From: Eurosta solidaginis
Lineage: Eukaryota > Arthropoda > Insecta > Diptera > Tephritidae
Length of the DNA: 64,000 bases
Direction: 5' to 3'
NCBI RefSeq assembly: GCF_040869045.1
Contig: NC_090320.1
Coordinates: 247,876,978 to 247,940,977 of the forward strand
Of this stretch, positions 23,731 through 35,320 are shown piece by piece. The notes below the pieces were generated by a model, which ran no database searches, was not told the DNA's origin, and worked only from the letters and a program-made list of their open reading frames with translations. Position 1 is the stretch's first letter, and every line of letters starts with the position of its first letter. Position numbers and translations under genes: made by a program.

Positions 23731-23802
23731 CGTTTATATCTCTGCTACCCCATAGTCCATGGTGGGCGTTATTCGACCCTTCGATAAGTTTATTAGTATT
23801 CA
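23731..23802 (-). CDS. Host gene X, 72-bp internal exon
   Basis: A 24-codon exon, phase 1 at both ends, flanked by acceptor TTTTTTGTTTAACAG and donor AACG|GTAAGT. It encodes NTNKLIEGSNNAHHGLWGSR followed by DIN. Both neighbouring exons also have phase-1 ends, so including or skipping it keeps the frame; it could be a cassette exon. Its small size and excellent splice signals make it more convincing than composition alone would. Confidence 0.7.
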
Positions 23803-23914
23803 CTGTTAAACAAAAAATTCAATAGAAAAGCAAACATTAAAAATCATTCTTAATCAAATAATAGATAAATATTTAAAAGTTTGCAGCGTTGTTTTTTTTA
23901 TTTAATTATTTATT

Positions 23915-24714
23915 TATTTAAGGTCGACGCAAACACAAAGCGGTCGACTTAGTATTGTAATAGAACAGATATGCATGTAATTACAAAGCCATTCTTAAGT
24001 TTATAGAATTTAAAAGAGATACGTAATAAGTGTGCCCAGTGGGGGGCCATCGTGAGGAGCTCAGAAGGTAGCTTACGCGAGGTGCTCAGAAATGTGCTCG
24101 GTGTTCATAAGGGGGCTGACGCGACGTGCTCATAAATGAGCCGGATGCCCAGTAGGGGGAACACGTGAACTGCATGCAACGAGGTTAATAGTTAATTATT
24201 TATTTCGTTTAAAATATCAGGCCAAACACAAGAGTATGGTAGTATATAAAGCGGCAAACGAACATTCAAAGCCAATGCAGTTATACAAATCATTGTAACG
24301 CGAACACCAATGACGCAGGGGACTGTTTCTAGCAAAATTTTGCCAGCATAGAGTAAATGAAAAGGCACAAAATGTCTGGAGGCCCTAGCAGGAACCGCAA
24401 AATTTAGTTGACTGATTAGGTCAGGGGAGTCAATCATGCCAATGATGAGCTTGTGAATGAACATAACGCAGAGTAATACTCTACGATTTTCTAGAGATGG
24501 CGAATTAATTAGAAGAACCCTATTCCTGTATGGTGAAAGATGAGTACTTGATTCCCAGTTGAGACCTTGTAATGCAAAAATTAAAAACTGTCTCTGGACC
24601 GACTCAATCCGATCTAAATGGATTTGATAGATTGCAGACCAAACACATGAACAGTACTCGAGAATAGGACGTACCAGCGAGGTATAAAGAATCTTGGTGA
24701 AATAAGTGTCATCA
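23915..24714 (-). pseudogene. Jockey-type element, older copy, 3' part
   Basis: Minus strand. It encodes the post-RT region (ILYTSLVRPILEYCSCVW, IESVQRQFLIFAL) and the 3' UTR, ending in a TAAA-rich tail at about 23915 next to AAGGTCGACGCAAACAC. It is about 90% similar by eye to the same region of the copy at 24745-27212. Its 5' side stops at GTGTCATCA (24714), where the LOA-like insertion begins; the missing adjoining part reappears at 27825. Confidence 0.75.
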
Positions 24715-24744
24715 CTCAGCACTTCAGCATCAGCCTTATATTTA

Positions 24745-27212
24745 TTTATTTAAAGTCGACGCAAACACAAAGCGGTCGACTAATTATTGTAATAGACAGA
24801 TATATATGTAAAATACAGAGCCATTCTTAAAATTAAAAAATTCAAAAAAGGTACATAGAAAATTTGTATGTTATAAACATTTGACATCGCATTGTATAAG
24901 AAAAAAAATAAAATTAAAATATCAGGCTAAACATAAGAGTATAGCAGTATGTAAAGCAGCAAACGAACATACAAAGCCAATGCAGTTATACAAATCATTG
25001 TACCGCGAGCACCAATGGCGCAGGGGACTGTTTCTAACAAAATTTTGCCGGCATAGAGGTAAATGAAAAGGCACAAAATGCCTGGACGCCCTAGCAGGAA
25101 CCGCAAATTTAGTTGACTGATTAGGTCAGGGGAGTCAATCACACCAATGATGAGCTTGTGAATGAACATAACGCCAAGTAATACTCTACGATTCTCTAGA
25201 GATGGCAAATTAATTAGAAGAAGTCTATTCCTGTATGGTGGAAGATGAGTACTTGATTCCCAGTTGAGACCTCGTAATGCAAAAATTAAAAACCGTCTCT
25301 GGACCGACTCAATCCTATCAACATGGATTTGATAGATCGGAGACCAGACACATGAACAGTACTCGAGAATAGGACGTACCAGCGAGGTATAAAGGATCTT
25401 TGTGAAATAAGGGTCATCAAACTCTTTAGCCCAACGTTTGATAAAACCTAATACACCAGTTGCTTTGTTTATAGCGGTTGAAATATGTGTGGTAAAACTT
25501 AATTTCGGATCAAAAATAACTCCTAGATCAGTTACAATAGATATCCGCTCCAAGGGGTCGCCGTTAAGTGTATAAGATGATAGGACCGGCTTCACACGGT
25601 GAAAAGTCATTTGCTTACATTTAGAGTAATTCAAAAAAAGTAAATTTGCAATACACCAGCTTTGAAATGAGTCAAGATCGGCCTGAAGCTGATTAAAACA
25701 GAACAAGTTCGAAGGCAGATATGTGTAACAAAGTTTTACATCATCTGCATACATAAAAACTCTAGAATGTAATATAACCTTTGGTAAGTCGTCAATGAAC
25801 AGGTTAAAGAGTAATGGACCCCTGGGGCACGCCAGAAGTTACATCAAACGACTTTGAAAGATTATTGTTAAAGAAAACTCGCAGAGTCCTATTTGCAAGA
25901 TAAAATCCAACTTAATAAAGGCGCTGGAAAACCCAGAAGATCAAGTTTGGTAACTAAGAGCTCGTGATTAACAGAGTCAAATGCTTTACTAAAGTCGGTG
26001 TAAATTACATCTGTTTGTTTGCAAACTAAAAAACCATTCATAACAAAAGACGTAAATTCAAGCAAGTTGGTAGTAGTTGATCTCCGATGAACAAAACCAT
26101 GTTGACAAGGTGATATTAAAGAGCTACACAAGTATTGAAGCTGGTATGTAATTATCTGCTCAAAAGTTTTAGGGATAGCTGAGAGCTTAGCTATGCCTCT
26201 GTAGTTCTCAATATTAGACCTACTACCTTTTTTATGCAAAGGTATAATAAACGATTGTTTCCAAATAGATGGGAATGATGCGGATTCCAGAGACAGTTTA
26301 AATAATTTAAAGATAGGCTCTGATAAGCTGACAGCACAGTACTTAAGTACACAACTAGGAACACCATCTGGACCCGGCGAAGATATCAGTTTCAATGCAA
26401 GAAGTTTATTAAGAACAGTATCTTTATCAATAAATGGGTTTAAAATATTATTAGAACTTTCCAAGCAATATGGATAAAGATTAGACTGGACACATTGGGA
26501 TGAATAGGTTGATTTAAAGAATTCAGCAAATAAATCAGCGATTTCGTGATCAGAATTTGCGTTTTTGCACCCATAAATAAAAGTAGATGGGCAACCAGAA
26601 ATTTTCCTTTTGGAATTAACAAATCTGTAGAAACGTTTCGGATTATTAGTAAATTGGAATTTGCAACATGATAAGTAACCTTTATAACACTGCTGGTTAA
26701 GACGATGAAAATTGGAGCGCGCCACTAAATTTTAGATAAATCAATAGCTTTACCAGATCTTTTGAAACGCTTATAGAGTCTAGATTTAATATTATCAAGT
26801 CTTAATAGTTGCTTTGAGAACCAAGGTGGTTTACCCGTGGAGGTACTGGAATAACGAAGGGGGACACAGCTTTCAAACAAAGCATCAAGAGAACTATAAA
26901 ACAAGGAAGTCGCTGTTTCAACGTCTGTACACGCATAAAGACTCGACCAGTCATGGGCAGAAAACAAATTATTGAGTTCACTAAAATTCGTCTTTGAAAA
27001 ACATCTCGACCGGGGTCGGGAATTGGGCTTAGAAACATCGAGCATCACAGGTTGAACAACATCCAGTACTATCTCAAGCGTAGGATGAAGAGGGTCTTCA
27101 GGAAGGGATAATGGGGGAGTTCGGGTTAGAGTAATACCCGCAGAGTCATCTGTAAAAACTAAGTCTAAGATTTTCCTTTTGGAATTTAAAACATTATTAA
27201 CTGGGTTATTGA
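24745..27212 (-). pseudogene. Jockey-type element, younger copy (RT), 5'-truncated
   Basis: Minus strand. From about 27212 it reads the end of the endonuclease (NSKRKILDLVFTDDSAG, LSLPEDPLHP). RT follows: SSPGPDGVPSCVLKY, FIIPLHKKGSRSNIENYR, IYTDFSKAFDSVNHELL and, after a frameshift between 25889 and 25754, MYADDVKLCY with a thumb region. Frame changes occur near 26725 and 25800. There is no RNase H, as expected for Jockey/CR1. The 3' UTR ends in a TAAATA-rich tail at 24745. The N-terminal residues of the frame reading left from 27408 belong to the antisense of the LOA-like fragment, not to this protein. Confidence 0.8.
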
Positions 27213-27827
27213 AGGCAACTGCAAAGCAGACGAGCTGGCCAGAAGAGGCACCACCGACCATATGAAATGATTCGGTAGGCATACCCATGGCCACTTTCAG
27301 GCTTCGTGTGAACACAAGCACTATAAGAAATGCAAATATACGATGGTCAGCAATATCATCGTGTGAGACATCCAGGCTAACCTGGCCCTCATATGACAAA
27401 GGACGCACAAGAGCGCTTCTGATTTTTAGTTCTATCGTCCCTGATAAGGATTCTAATAGGGCATTGCTTAACAGGCACGCATGGTGCTAGAATGGGGGTA
27501 ATGACCTTCGACTATTGTCGCAGCTGCAGATGTACAGACGAGGAGTGTCCAGCACCTTCTCTGTCAGTGTCCAGCGCATAGTAGGCGTAGGTGGGACATC
27601 CTTGGTAAACCGTTTCTACGTGACCTTGATGAGATCCCTAGTTATGAAGTCAAGGCTCTAGCAAAGTATATTAATTCCATGAAGTGATTCTTCCCGCTTT
27701 AGCCAGGGTAGGGGTCCTCTTTGAGACCGTATAGGGTATATAGCAATGGGCCCATTGGCCGCCTAAGTAGTGAGCTGTTACCATAGTGTCCAGCTCTGCC
27801 CTCGCAACCTAACCTAACCTAACCTAA
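27213..27827 (+). pseudogene. LOA/R1-type ORF2 C-terminal fragment with CCTAA tail
   Basis: Plus strand. It begins with the last RNase H motif IEGNCKADELARRGTT. After frameshifts it reads WSAISSCETSRLTW, GHCLTGTHGARMGV and CRSCRCTDEE, then HLLCQCPAHSRRRWDILGKP and KALAKYINSMK, ending TGA near 27687. The 3' UTR closes with four CCTAA units (27806-27827). The next bases TAAGGGTCATCA repeat, with one mismatch, TAAGTGTCATCA at 24703-24714, so this element carries a 12-bp target duplication and the younger Jockey-type copy sits inside it. Confidence 0.75.
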
Positions 27828-27988
27828 GGGTCATCAAACTCTTTAGCCCAATGTTTAATAAATCCTAGTACACCAGTTTATAGTGGTTGAAATATGTATG
27901 ATAAAACTTAATTTCGGATCAAAAATAACCCATAGATCAGTTACAACAAATATCCGCTCCAAAGGATTGCCGTTAAGTATATGAGATG
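27825..27988 (-). mobile_element. Jockey-type element, older copy, upstream remnant
   Basis: Minus-strand piece homologous to 25414-25575 (thumb region: IVTDLxVIFDPKLSF). Its 3' edge picks up exactly where the remnant at 23915-24714 stops, so the two are one element split by insertion. Confidence 0.65.
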
Positions 27989-29549
27989 TCTCTTGTAAAA
28001 CAACCAGCCAATTGAATAAAAATGGTGTATGCATACACTTTGTAAGGCGCATAACTGCAACGGCATTCAGCACGTTATGTTCATTTATTTCCACGGGATA
28101 TGCTGGTATATATCAACCGACAGCGCAAAATTTATAAACTGAGTTCACAGAGAGCCAATGCTAATGCTTACTGTGGAGGCCTGGTACTTGTTCATAATCC
28201 CCTCAACAAGCTTTCATTACTTCCGTAAAAGCTATGTGGAAGAGCTGTAGAGAATTGACGGGGCTTAATTTCGATGTCGATCTCATACCAACTAATGTCC
28301 GTTATGGAACGTCAGTTTTGTAACATCATAAGATCGGCGTCGGCTCGCTTGTCGTCGTGTCCGCAAAAACATTACCAAGCATCGTTACGCTTCATTTCGG
28401 TAGACAAGCTACCGGAAATCGGGGCTTATTTCCCGGTCGGAACTGCAATGCGATTTTGTAAATGAACAGCAATGGGACAAATGGAAGAATCACCCCTTCA
28501 CTTTAATCTAAATCTAATCTATTTAGAAATAAACAATTCTACCATAGAAGCATTAAACGGGACTGCCAAAAGGGTTTGTGCTATACTCTTTCACGTTAAA
28601 TTTTTACACATTGATGTTGTCTTCCCCAACAACAGTCAACATTGTTTCCTATGCACAACAACTGTACAACAATGGCAACAGGCTCGGAAACTTATACTAG
28701 TCTTTACCGTATTTCGTCTTCGTACACTGCGAAATGTATGCGGAACAGATATAGCATAATAGCAATTATTCCACATGCATGTCGAGGGCTTAGCGACACA
28801 AACTGTCAGCTACCTAAAAAATACTGGCTGTAACGTTCGAAATTGCTCTTAACTCCCAAGTACATGCAAACACAATTGTGTATAAAGTACAGAAGCGCAC
28901 AAATAATCCTGAAAGTACAGCAGTGCAGTACTCGCACATCAGGTAAAACGGCTGGGTAGGAGGCTTTTGACCTCTGCTTAGGCTCTTCAATTCAAACCTT
29001 TCGAATTGTATATTCTATTTGCTAATACCCCCATCAATCAGCGAGAAAAGACTAGAAATTACAATGTCGCTATGGGAAAGGCAGCCAGTTTTTAGCGTTT
29101 TCTATACTTTGCCTTATTTTGAGATGATCGCTGTTTTGATTAGGTGTGCGATATCTGCATTTCCTAGTTTATCTATGGACTCTTCTTCTTTCAATTCATA
29201 ATAAGCACAAAATGCTAGTCAAATAATAGCCGAACTTAAACATTTAATACTGGCAGCAAGTCCATTTCGGAGGGATCCGCGGGTAATTTTTCGGTTTTTC
29301 GCTAACATCTTTTGAACGAGATAAAAGGCTTAAGATTATTAATACTGATGTCAAGACGCGTCGTTTGACACCTCTCTCGATATTTTTGGACTCGTATGTC
29401 ATAGTGTTGTATAGAATTAACTATTTTATAAAAACCAATCCCATTCTGTACTACCCCAAAATGTATGTACTATCATACACACTAAGTACTTATTTCCGAC
29501 TAAGGATCATATATATAAACTACAATAACAAACGTGCATATTAGCTCAC
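27989..29549. other. Intron of host gene X, nothing recognised
   Basis: No convincing exon, RNA gene or named transposon. 29280-29400 shares AACGAGATAAAA and GACGC-GTC phrases with 36850-36960, so part is a dispersed repeat. Confidence 0.45.
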
Positions 29550-30762
29550 CTGTTTCTTTATCATCCAGTTCGTCACAAATATTACGCGACAATTCGTCCG
29601 TTTCGTCTGTGCTAATAGAGGACATTGAATCCAAACAACGACGTCGTGTATGTTTTTGTCGATGTCTGCTACCACCTTCACACTGATCATGCAAAGGTGC
29701 CTTTATTATGGCAGCTGTCATATTGCCCATTGGGATTTTATATGCAAAATTCGAAGTGGCAGTGCTGGTATTGCCTTCAGTCATTGTGGCTGCATCTATT
29801 TCAACAGCTATTGCTTGTAAACGTTCTTGTTGTGCAGCATCCAAATCTGATTGATGCAAATCATCACTTGAATCATAGGAAGACTTACTATTATAACCTG
29901 GAAGATGGCGGATGTTGTATTTAGCATTTGCTGTTTGGAATTCTGAGGGTAAGGGGGGATGACGCCGATCATGTTGATTATTGTGCAGATGCTCGTGGCG
30001 ATGCTGATGGTTGTGGTGCTGACGACGTTGTTCACTTAATTTCTGCTCATTTTCTTTGCCATCACCAGATACTACGCCACTTCCAATGCTTACGGACGAG
30101 TAACGGTGGCAGTGATGGGTGATATGGCAGTGGCAAGTGATTTCATTAGTTTTTAAATCATCATTTATAAGACCACAGTGATTTTTGCCGCTTTTATGAC
30201 TACCACAGCAGTCCAATGCACTATTATGTCTATGACAGCTATGTAATTGACTACAGCTTAGCACAGAATCAGGTGTTTGTGTGACATTATGACGCTGCCG
30301 TATTCTATCACCATGTTGACAACGGCAGCTACGCTTTCTGCATCTATCGCTGCTGCCTATATGGCGTTTATTGCTGGGTGAATTTGATTTGTTTCGATCA
30401 CACGATTTACGTGTTAAGCTCCTGGGCCTTTTGATCACTATAATAGATTCAAGCGCGTCATCACCTTTTTCCGCATCGGGTGTCATATTGCTTACACCCC
30501 TACCACCATGATCTTTATTAGCTAATGTATTGTTATTATGGTGGAGATATTGGAAGGCTCGGTTATCATGATACTTTTTATATTCCCTATTTGCACAGTC
30601 ATTGAAATGTTCATCATCAGCACTAGCTGTAAGCAGATGGTCGTCACCACTACTTGTGGTGGTATTAGCAAGAGATTGATTGTTGTCCGAAATGTTAATT
30701 TGTGTGTTCAGTTCATGTGGATTTATTTGCGAATCTTGTGGTTGTTCTTCGGGGGCAAACTG
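29550..30762 (-). CDS. Host gene X, upstream large exon (5' edge uncertain)
   Basis: Minus strand, open from about 30762 to the donor AACAG|GTGAGC at 29550, phase 1 out. The first in-frame ATG is at 30486, yet the 92 codons before it are open and coding-like (PEEQPQDSQINPHELNTQIN), so an upstream exon probably supplies the start. The acceptor is taken at ATTAG or ATTAGCAG just before CAGTTTGCC; it lacks a good pyrimidine tract. The protein is rich in His, Arg, Ser and Asn, with a basic N-terminal patch (RRSC-like: SDRCRKRSCRCQHGDR), a His-rich block (HHNHQHRHEHLHNNQHD) and acidic ends. Likely disordered; function unknown. Confidence 0.7.
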
Positions 30763-31404
30763 CTAATCTCCACGACGCAACTCACGTGTTTTTGTGTTCT
30801 TTCGGTAGAACCAAACTTGAAGTAAAATGGCGATGTCTAAGCTTACCTGAATGGCGACGAAGAAAAATTCAATTTATTTTAAGATATTCGCTTTGAGGCA
30901 AGCACATTCTTGCAAACAACTTTCACTTACAACTAACCTTGTGCTCTTAAAACGTGGAATGAAAGAAAGTTACTTCATAGATGGTTCAGTTTATATAGCC
31001 AAATTTTCCAGGCCAAGTAAAAAGCAAACAGCATGGAAAATGCAAAAACAAAAAAGGCTTGGCAATGAAGTTAGCTGTGTTTATAGCAAGCCGCGTTGCC
31101 AGCGGAAAAAACTTCCATAATTCAGCGCGCCACCTGTCGGGGAATAGCTACGATAGCGAATGCTCTGAAAATCAACTGTGGGCAATGAACTCAACCAAAA
31201 ATTCAATAAACTGGTTGTATTCAGACAAAAAATCTTATTGAAATATTCAAGATATTACAAGTGACATCAGCTATCGGTGGAATACAAGGGGTTGATAGTC
31301 TTTGTGGTTATCGGTTCGCTAACATTGGTCAATGTCGTTAAATAAGTTAAATGCAGAAGCTGTTGTTGTTGTCGCATTAACGACAAAGACACCCGCCGAA
31401 CATT

Positions 31405-31700
31405 ACAGTAGAAGCAATTTAGAAGCCCCCAGCGGGCTAGGGGGTAAGACTATATTCGCGGTAGGTATATACCTGTCCGCTGCGAATCCCGTTTCACTAA
31501 CAGACGAGGCTCTGGCGAATCTGTATCCGTCAAAGGACCATCACACCGATAACACTCCCCAAAGCCTTCGGGGAGCAACCTTATCGCTTCAACAACAACA
31601 ACAACAACACCCGCCGAAGGTTTTGAGGTATTGCCCGACCATCTCGGGAACGATTAGTATGACCACATTAAACTTTCTAGGCCGTCACTTAGCTTCGACA
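31405..31700. repeat. Dispersed repeat family R, copies 5a and 5b in opposite orientation
   Basis: 31405-31615 is plus (GAATCCCGTTTCACTAACAG, GGGGAGCAACC, then CAA repeats). 31620-31695 is the reverse of the TTTAATGTGG...GGTCGGGC part. The open frame across it is repeat-derived and not a gene. Confidence 0.65.
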
Positions 31701-31711
31701 TGCCTTACGTG

Positions 31712-31876
31712 GTGACAATTTTATTGGCGCATAGTCATAGTCACAATAAAATAGGTTTTAACTTTAGTTCCAGCTTTTTTGACACATAACTCATAGAAAA
31801 TGAAAAAAGTCGCAACTAAATTTAAAACCTATTTTATTTCGACTATGACTATGCGTCATTGAGTTTAAAGGAAGAA
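31712..31876. mobile_element. MITE with GCGCATAGTCATAGTC ends, copy 1
   Basis: Left GCGCATAGTCATAGTC and right GACTATGACTATGCG are inverted, enclosing about 100 bp with AAAATAGGTTTTAA and AAAACCTATTTTA arms. Copy 2 lies at 43617-43797 in reverse orientation, and similarity extends a little beyond the core on both sides. 31877-32369 shows nothing. Confidence 0.7.
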
Positions 31877-32369
31877 AAAGGGCTTCACAACTTATGATGG
31901 CGTACAAAAATTTAAATTTGCGTCTATTATTTAGCGAGACTAGCTGGTCATAAATTAAAGAATATCGATAAAAAGTTATTATTGCGTTATATGGCGAAAC
32001 TCTTGTTCGTTAAAACCTTAACAAGTCCATTTCTTAGGGCCTAAATAAAGCATCAGCTGTCGGAAAGTCGAATGTAAAAGTATAAAAAAAGTCAGCTGTT
32101 TTGTTGATTTTTGTATACTCACAATATATTTTTGCGTTTTCTACTACCAAATACATTTACAGTAATCGATTTAACTGGGAGTTGGTGATGGTTTGTTGGT
32201 GAATACGAAAGTGTCACGTGAAGCTATCTGAATGATTACTATACTCCAGTAAAATTCTAACTTAACTAGAGATAGTTAAATTTAAGTAACTTGCCGATAA
32301 GCGACAAGATTGAAACATGAAATATAGTTCACAACCCGATTACAATGCAATAATAAAATAAAAAAACTC

Positions 32370-32830
32370 AGATAGGTGACGCATGAATCGAAATATTAAA
32401 AAAAAACGTATTTGTGGTCCGATTTGGCTCATATTTGGAACACATATTACACTCAGGAATAGAAAGCGACCTATGAAAAAAATCGCCGCTAGGTGGCGCA
32501 GGCATTGAGATATTAAAAAAAAACATTTGTGCTCTGATCAGGCTTATATAGAATAGAAAGCGACATATTAAAAAATATCGCCGCCAGGTGGCGCAAGGAT
32601 GGAGATATTAAAAAATCGTATTTGTGTTCCGATTTGGCTCATATTTGGAACATATATTACATACGGAAATAGAAATCGCTTTGCGATATGTATTACATAC
32701 AGAAATAGAAATTGCTTTACAAAAAGGAAAAAAACTTACGCTAGGTTCGGCAAGGATCGAGATATGAAAAATACTCGATTTGGCTCATATTTGGAACAAA
32801 CTTACATACAGTCCGGTAGAAGTGACATCA
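32370..32830. repeat. Imperfect tandem repeat, about 130-bp units
   Basis: GAGATATTAAAAA, CGTATTTGTG-TCCGATTTGGCTC, GGAATAGAAAGCGAC and CGCCGC(T/C)AGGTGGCGCA recur three to four times at irregular spacing. No coding sequence. 32831-33274 contains nothing I can name. Confidence 0.6.
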
Positions 32831-33274
32831 AAATACTTTAGAGTTCGAGGAGGGACAAGCATTCCTGGTGCTGAGTTTAGTAAAGTCTTTGGAAGGATTA
32901 TGTATTGAGGACTTAGATTGTAACAAATTGTAAGAAAAGAGTCCTTGTAATAATGAGTCACTAAATAAACTAAATAGAATGAGAAATAATAGGCAATTAA
33001 ATAAAGACTAAAAACTTGAAGATTGTCTGATCAACGCTCTAGATTAATGAGGAGTCTGAATACTAGTACCTAGGACCTATCTAATTATTTTCTAGCTTTT
33101 ATTATTATTATTACTTAATGTAAGCATTGTTTTCAATAAAACTGTTTAACTTAAAAAATTTTTTTTTACTATTTTACTATTTCGTCACATTCCATGCTTC
33201 TGTGCTCTATGAACAATAAACTTTATGACAATATCTTTAATAGAAGGTCGACTTTCTTGCCATTTGGTATTTAT

Positions 33275-34754
33275 TTATACTCAGCGTGCTTTGCATACAG
33301 AGTATATTAACTTTGATTGGATAACGGTTGGTTGTACAGGTATAAAGGAATCGAGATAGATATAGACTTCCATATATCAAAATCATCAGAATCGAAAAAA
33401 AATTTGATTCGAGCCATGTCCGTCCGTCTGTCCGTTAACACGATAACTTGAGTAAATATTGAGATATCTTCACCAAATTTGGTTCACGAGCTTAGCTGGA
33501 CCCCGAATAGATTGGTATTGAAAATGAGCGAAATCGGATGATAAACACGTCCACTTTTTATATATATATAATATTTTGGAAAACACAAAAACCTGTTTAT
33601 TTAGTAAATAATACACCTAGAATGTTGAAATTTGACGTGTGGACTAATATTAAGACCAAATTTGAAAAACAATTTTAAAATGGGGGTGGCACCGCCCACT
33701 TGTGATAAAATCAATTTTACAAATATTATTAATTATAAATCAAAAATCGTTAAACCTATCGTAACAAAATTCGGCAGACAGGTTGCCGTTACTATAAGGA
33801 ATGCTTTGAAGAAAAATTGACGAAATCGGTTAAGGACCACGCCCACTTTTATATAAAAGATTTTTAAATGGGTCGTAGACGAATAAAATAAGCTATATCT
33901 TTGCAAAAAAGAGCTTTATAACAATGGTATTTCATTTCCCAGGTGGATTTATAACAATAAATAAGAAAAACTTCAAATTTTAAAAAATGGGCGTGGCACC
34001 GATCCCCTTTTATGACTAAGCAATTTTCTATGTTTCGGGAGCCATAACTCGAAGCAAAATTAACGGATCGTAATAAAATTGGGTACACAAATTTTCTCTA
34101 CAGTAGAAAATCTATTTAATAATTTAGGAAAAATTTAAACAAAGTGACATCAGGACGGACAAGGCGACAGCTGTTTCGATTATACCTTTTAAATCTCTTC
34201 AAGCCTTTTCTCCCGGGAGTGGGATTTGAACCCGCACTCCTAGGACGGTTGAAGTGTTACAAACGCATTTAGCCACGTCATGCCTTACTTGTTGTAATCC
34301 TTATCCCAATTGCTTTCTTTGTATATTTTTCTTTATTCATAGTCCATACTTCGTATGGCGTTATATGGTAAAGTTATGCGTTGGTAAGGCGGTTTCGGAG
34401 AAACTTAGTGTTGTTGCTTTGTTCTATTTATAGAACTACAACGAATTAACACCAAAGTAGAAAATCTTTCTAGTAAAATAGACGGGATCGGTTAAAGACC
34501 GCGGCAACTTAGATTCAAAAGAAGTTTAAAAGGGTCGAAGACTAGAATAATAACCTATAACTTAGCAAAAAATAATTTTGAATCAATGATATTTCACTTA
34601 ACAAGTTTTATTGTAAGAGGAAATGGGGATACATTTTTTTTAAACAGGCGGTGCCACGTGTTATGTAGAAAAGTAATTTGTCTGAAATGTGCAATTGAAG
34701 CTCACGCTGAGTATATAATGTTCGGTTACACCCGAACTTAGACACCTTTTCTTG
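33275..34754 (+). mobile_element. Helentron/DINE-like non-autonomous element (family 1), copy a
   Basis: Starts TTATACTCAGCGTG. Near its right end the inverted CACGCTGAGTATA recurs, followed by the hairpin GTTCGG-TTACAC-CCGAAC and a terminal CTTG, then host T's. Subterminal inverted repeats plus a 3' hairpin without ordinary terminal repeats match the published layout of DINE-1/HINE elements. The interior has phrases such as GGGCGTGGCACCG and CGTCCGTCTGTCCGTTAAC shared with copies at 49945 and 54409. It lies in an intron of the PQ-loop gene. No coding region. Confidence 0.6.
34212..34285 (-). repeat. tRNA-like (SINE-type) segment
   Basis: Minus strand: A-box-like TGGCTAAATGCG, then a perfect T-arm GAGTG-CGGGTTCAAATCC-CACTC containing a consensus B box. 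The acceptor ends do not pair, so this is a pol III promoter relic and not a working tRNA. Confidence 0.5.
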
Positions 34755-34823
34755 TTTTTAATGTTTTTAGTTTTCAATCCGCCTTGACTTTTAAGTTTTA
34801 AATGCAAAGGTTTGAAGACTCAC

Positions 34824-34978
34824 CTGTAAAGTACCGCATATCCAAAATTGTGATGGTGATTCCCTAACAATAAAATATCCAGTCTTAAACATATCACCTA
34901 ACGTCCACATGATGACCATTTGAATGCTCATGCCATATGTGGACTTATTTTTAAAGTTTCGCACGAATTGTGGAGCCC
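34824..34978 (-). CDS. SLC66A2: PQ-loop transporter-like protein (SLC66A2/PQLC1 ortholog), exon encoding second PQ motif
   Basis: Acceptor GCGTTTTCCAG, donor TACAG|GTGAGT, phase 1 in, phase 0 out. Two bases complete Gly, then 51 codons: APQFVRNFKNKSTYGMSIQM, WTLGDMFKTGYF and QFWICGTLQ. The PQ dipeptide, KST.GMS and GD.FKT.YF are hallmark residues of the C-terminal PQ-loop repeat in SLC66A2/PQLC1. These are seven-helix endomembrane proteins; the human protein is linked to phospholipid flippase and endosome function. The next exon, which should encode the last helix, was not found to the left, where the Helentron-like element now sits in the intron. Confidence 0.88.
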
Positions 34979-35055
34979 CTGGAAAACGCAAAAAATTGAG
35001 GTACATAGATATTTAAAACCTACTCACTTAAAATCAGAATTTTTTATTGCCTTAC

Positions 35056-35220
35056 CCAACATAGCTTCTGTAAATACAGCACAAAAGCCCATTGACTCCA
35101 TAAACCAATTAACCGATAACATAAGATATGTGATAGCTGCTCCGACTGCCCAAACAACGAGCATAAAATCTACATACGATTGGAAATCGGTCCAATTCCA
35201 AAAATATTTGTAATCGAGAT
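35056..35220 (-). CDS. SLC66A2: SLC66A2/PQLC1 ortholog, exon with two membrane segments
   Basis: Acceptor CCATTTCAG, donor TTGG|GTAAGG; phase 1 in and out, 54 complete codons. It encodes LDYKYFWNWTDFQSYVDFML, VVWAVGAAITYLML and WFMESMGFCAVFTEAML. The motif FW.W..F..Y......V, a hydrophobic helix, and E..G......EA(M/L)LG leading into APQ is the family pattern immediately before the second PQ loop. The junction to the next exon restores Leu-Gly-Ala-Pro-Gln exactly. The plus-strand frame in this stretch is its antisense shadow. Confidence 0.9.
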
Positions 35221-35320
35221 CTGAAATGGAATATTAATATTAAAGTTTTATCGAAAATATAAAGCACGATAAAATAACGTGAAGTTTTCTTGAGAACCGC
35301 TTAGAGCTTAAATTTCTTAC

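Noticed and set aside
27213..27408. N-terminal part of the minus-strand frame reading from 27408 toward 26725
   Set aside because: This portion is antisense to the LOA-like C-terminal fragment; the true Jockey coding begins only at about 27212.
30762..30846. Short intron linking a 5' UTR exon ending at 30847 (ATTCAG|GTAAGC) to the exon at 30762
   Set aside because: The donor is good, but the acceptor lacks a pyrimidine tract and the upstream sequence has no supporting features; left open and not annotated.
31332..31715. 127-codon plus-strand frame with a Gln run
   Set aside because: Lies entirely in two fragments of dispersed repeat R; the Gln run is a (CAA)n tract.
34212..34285. Functional tRNA gene
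   Set aside because: B box and T-arm are good but the acceptor ends do not pair and no clean anticodon arm forms; treated as a SINE-type relic.
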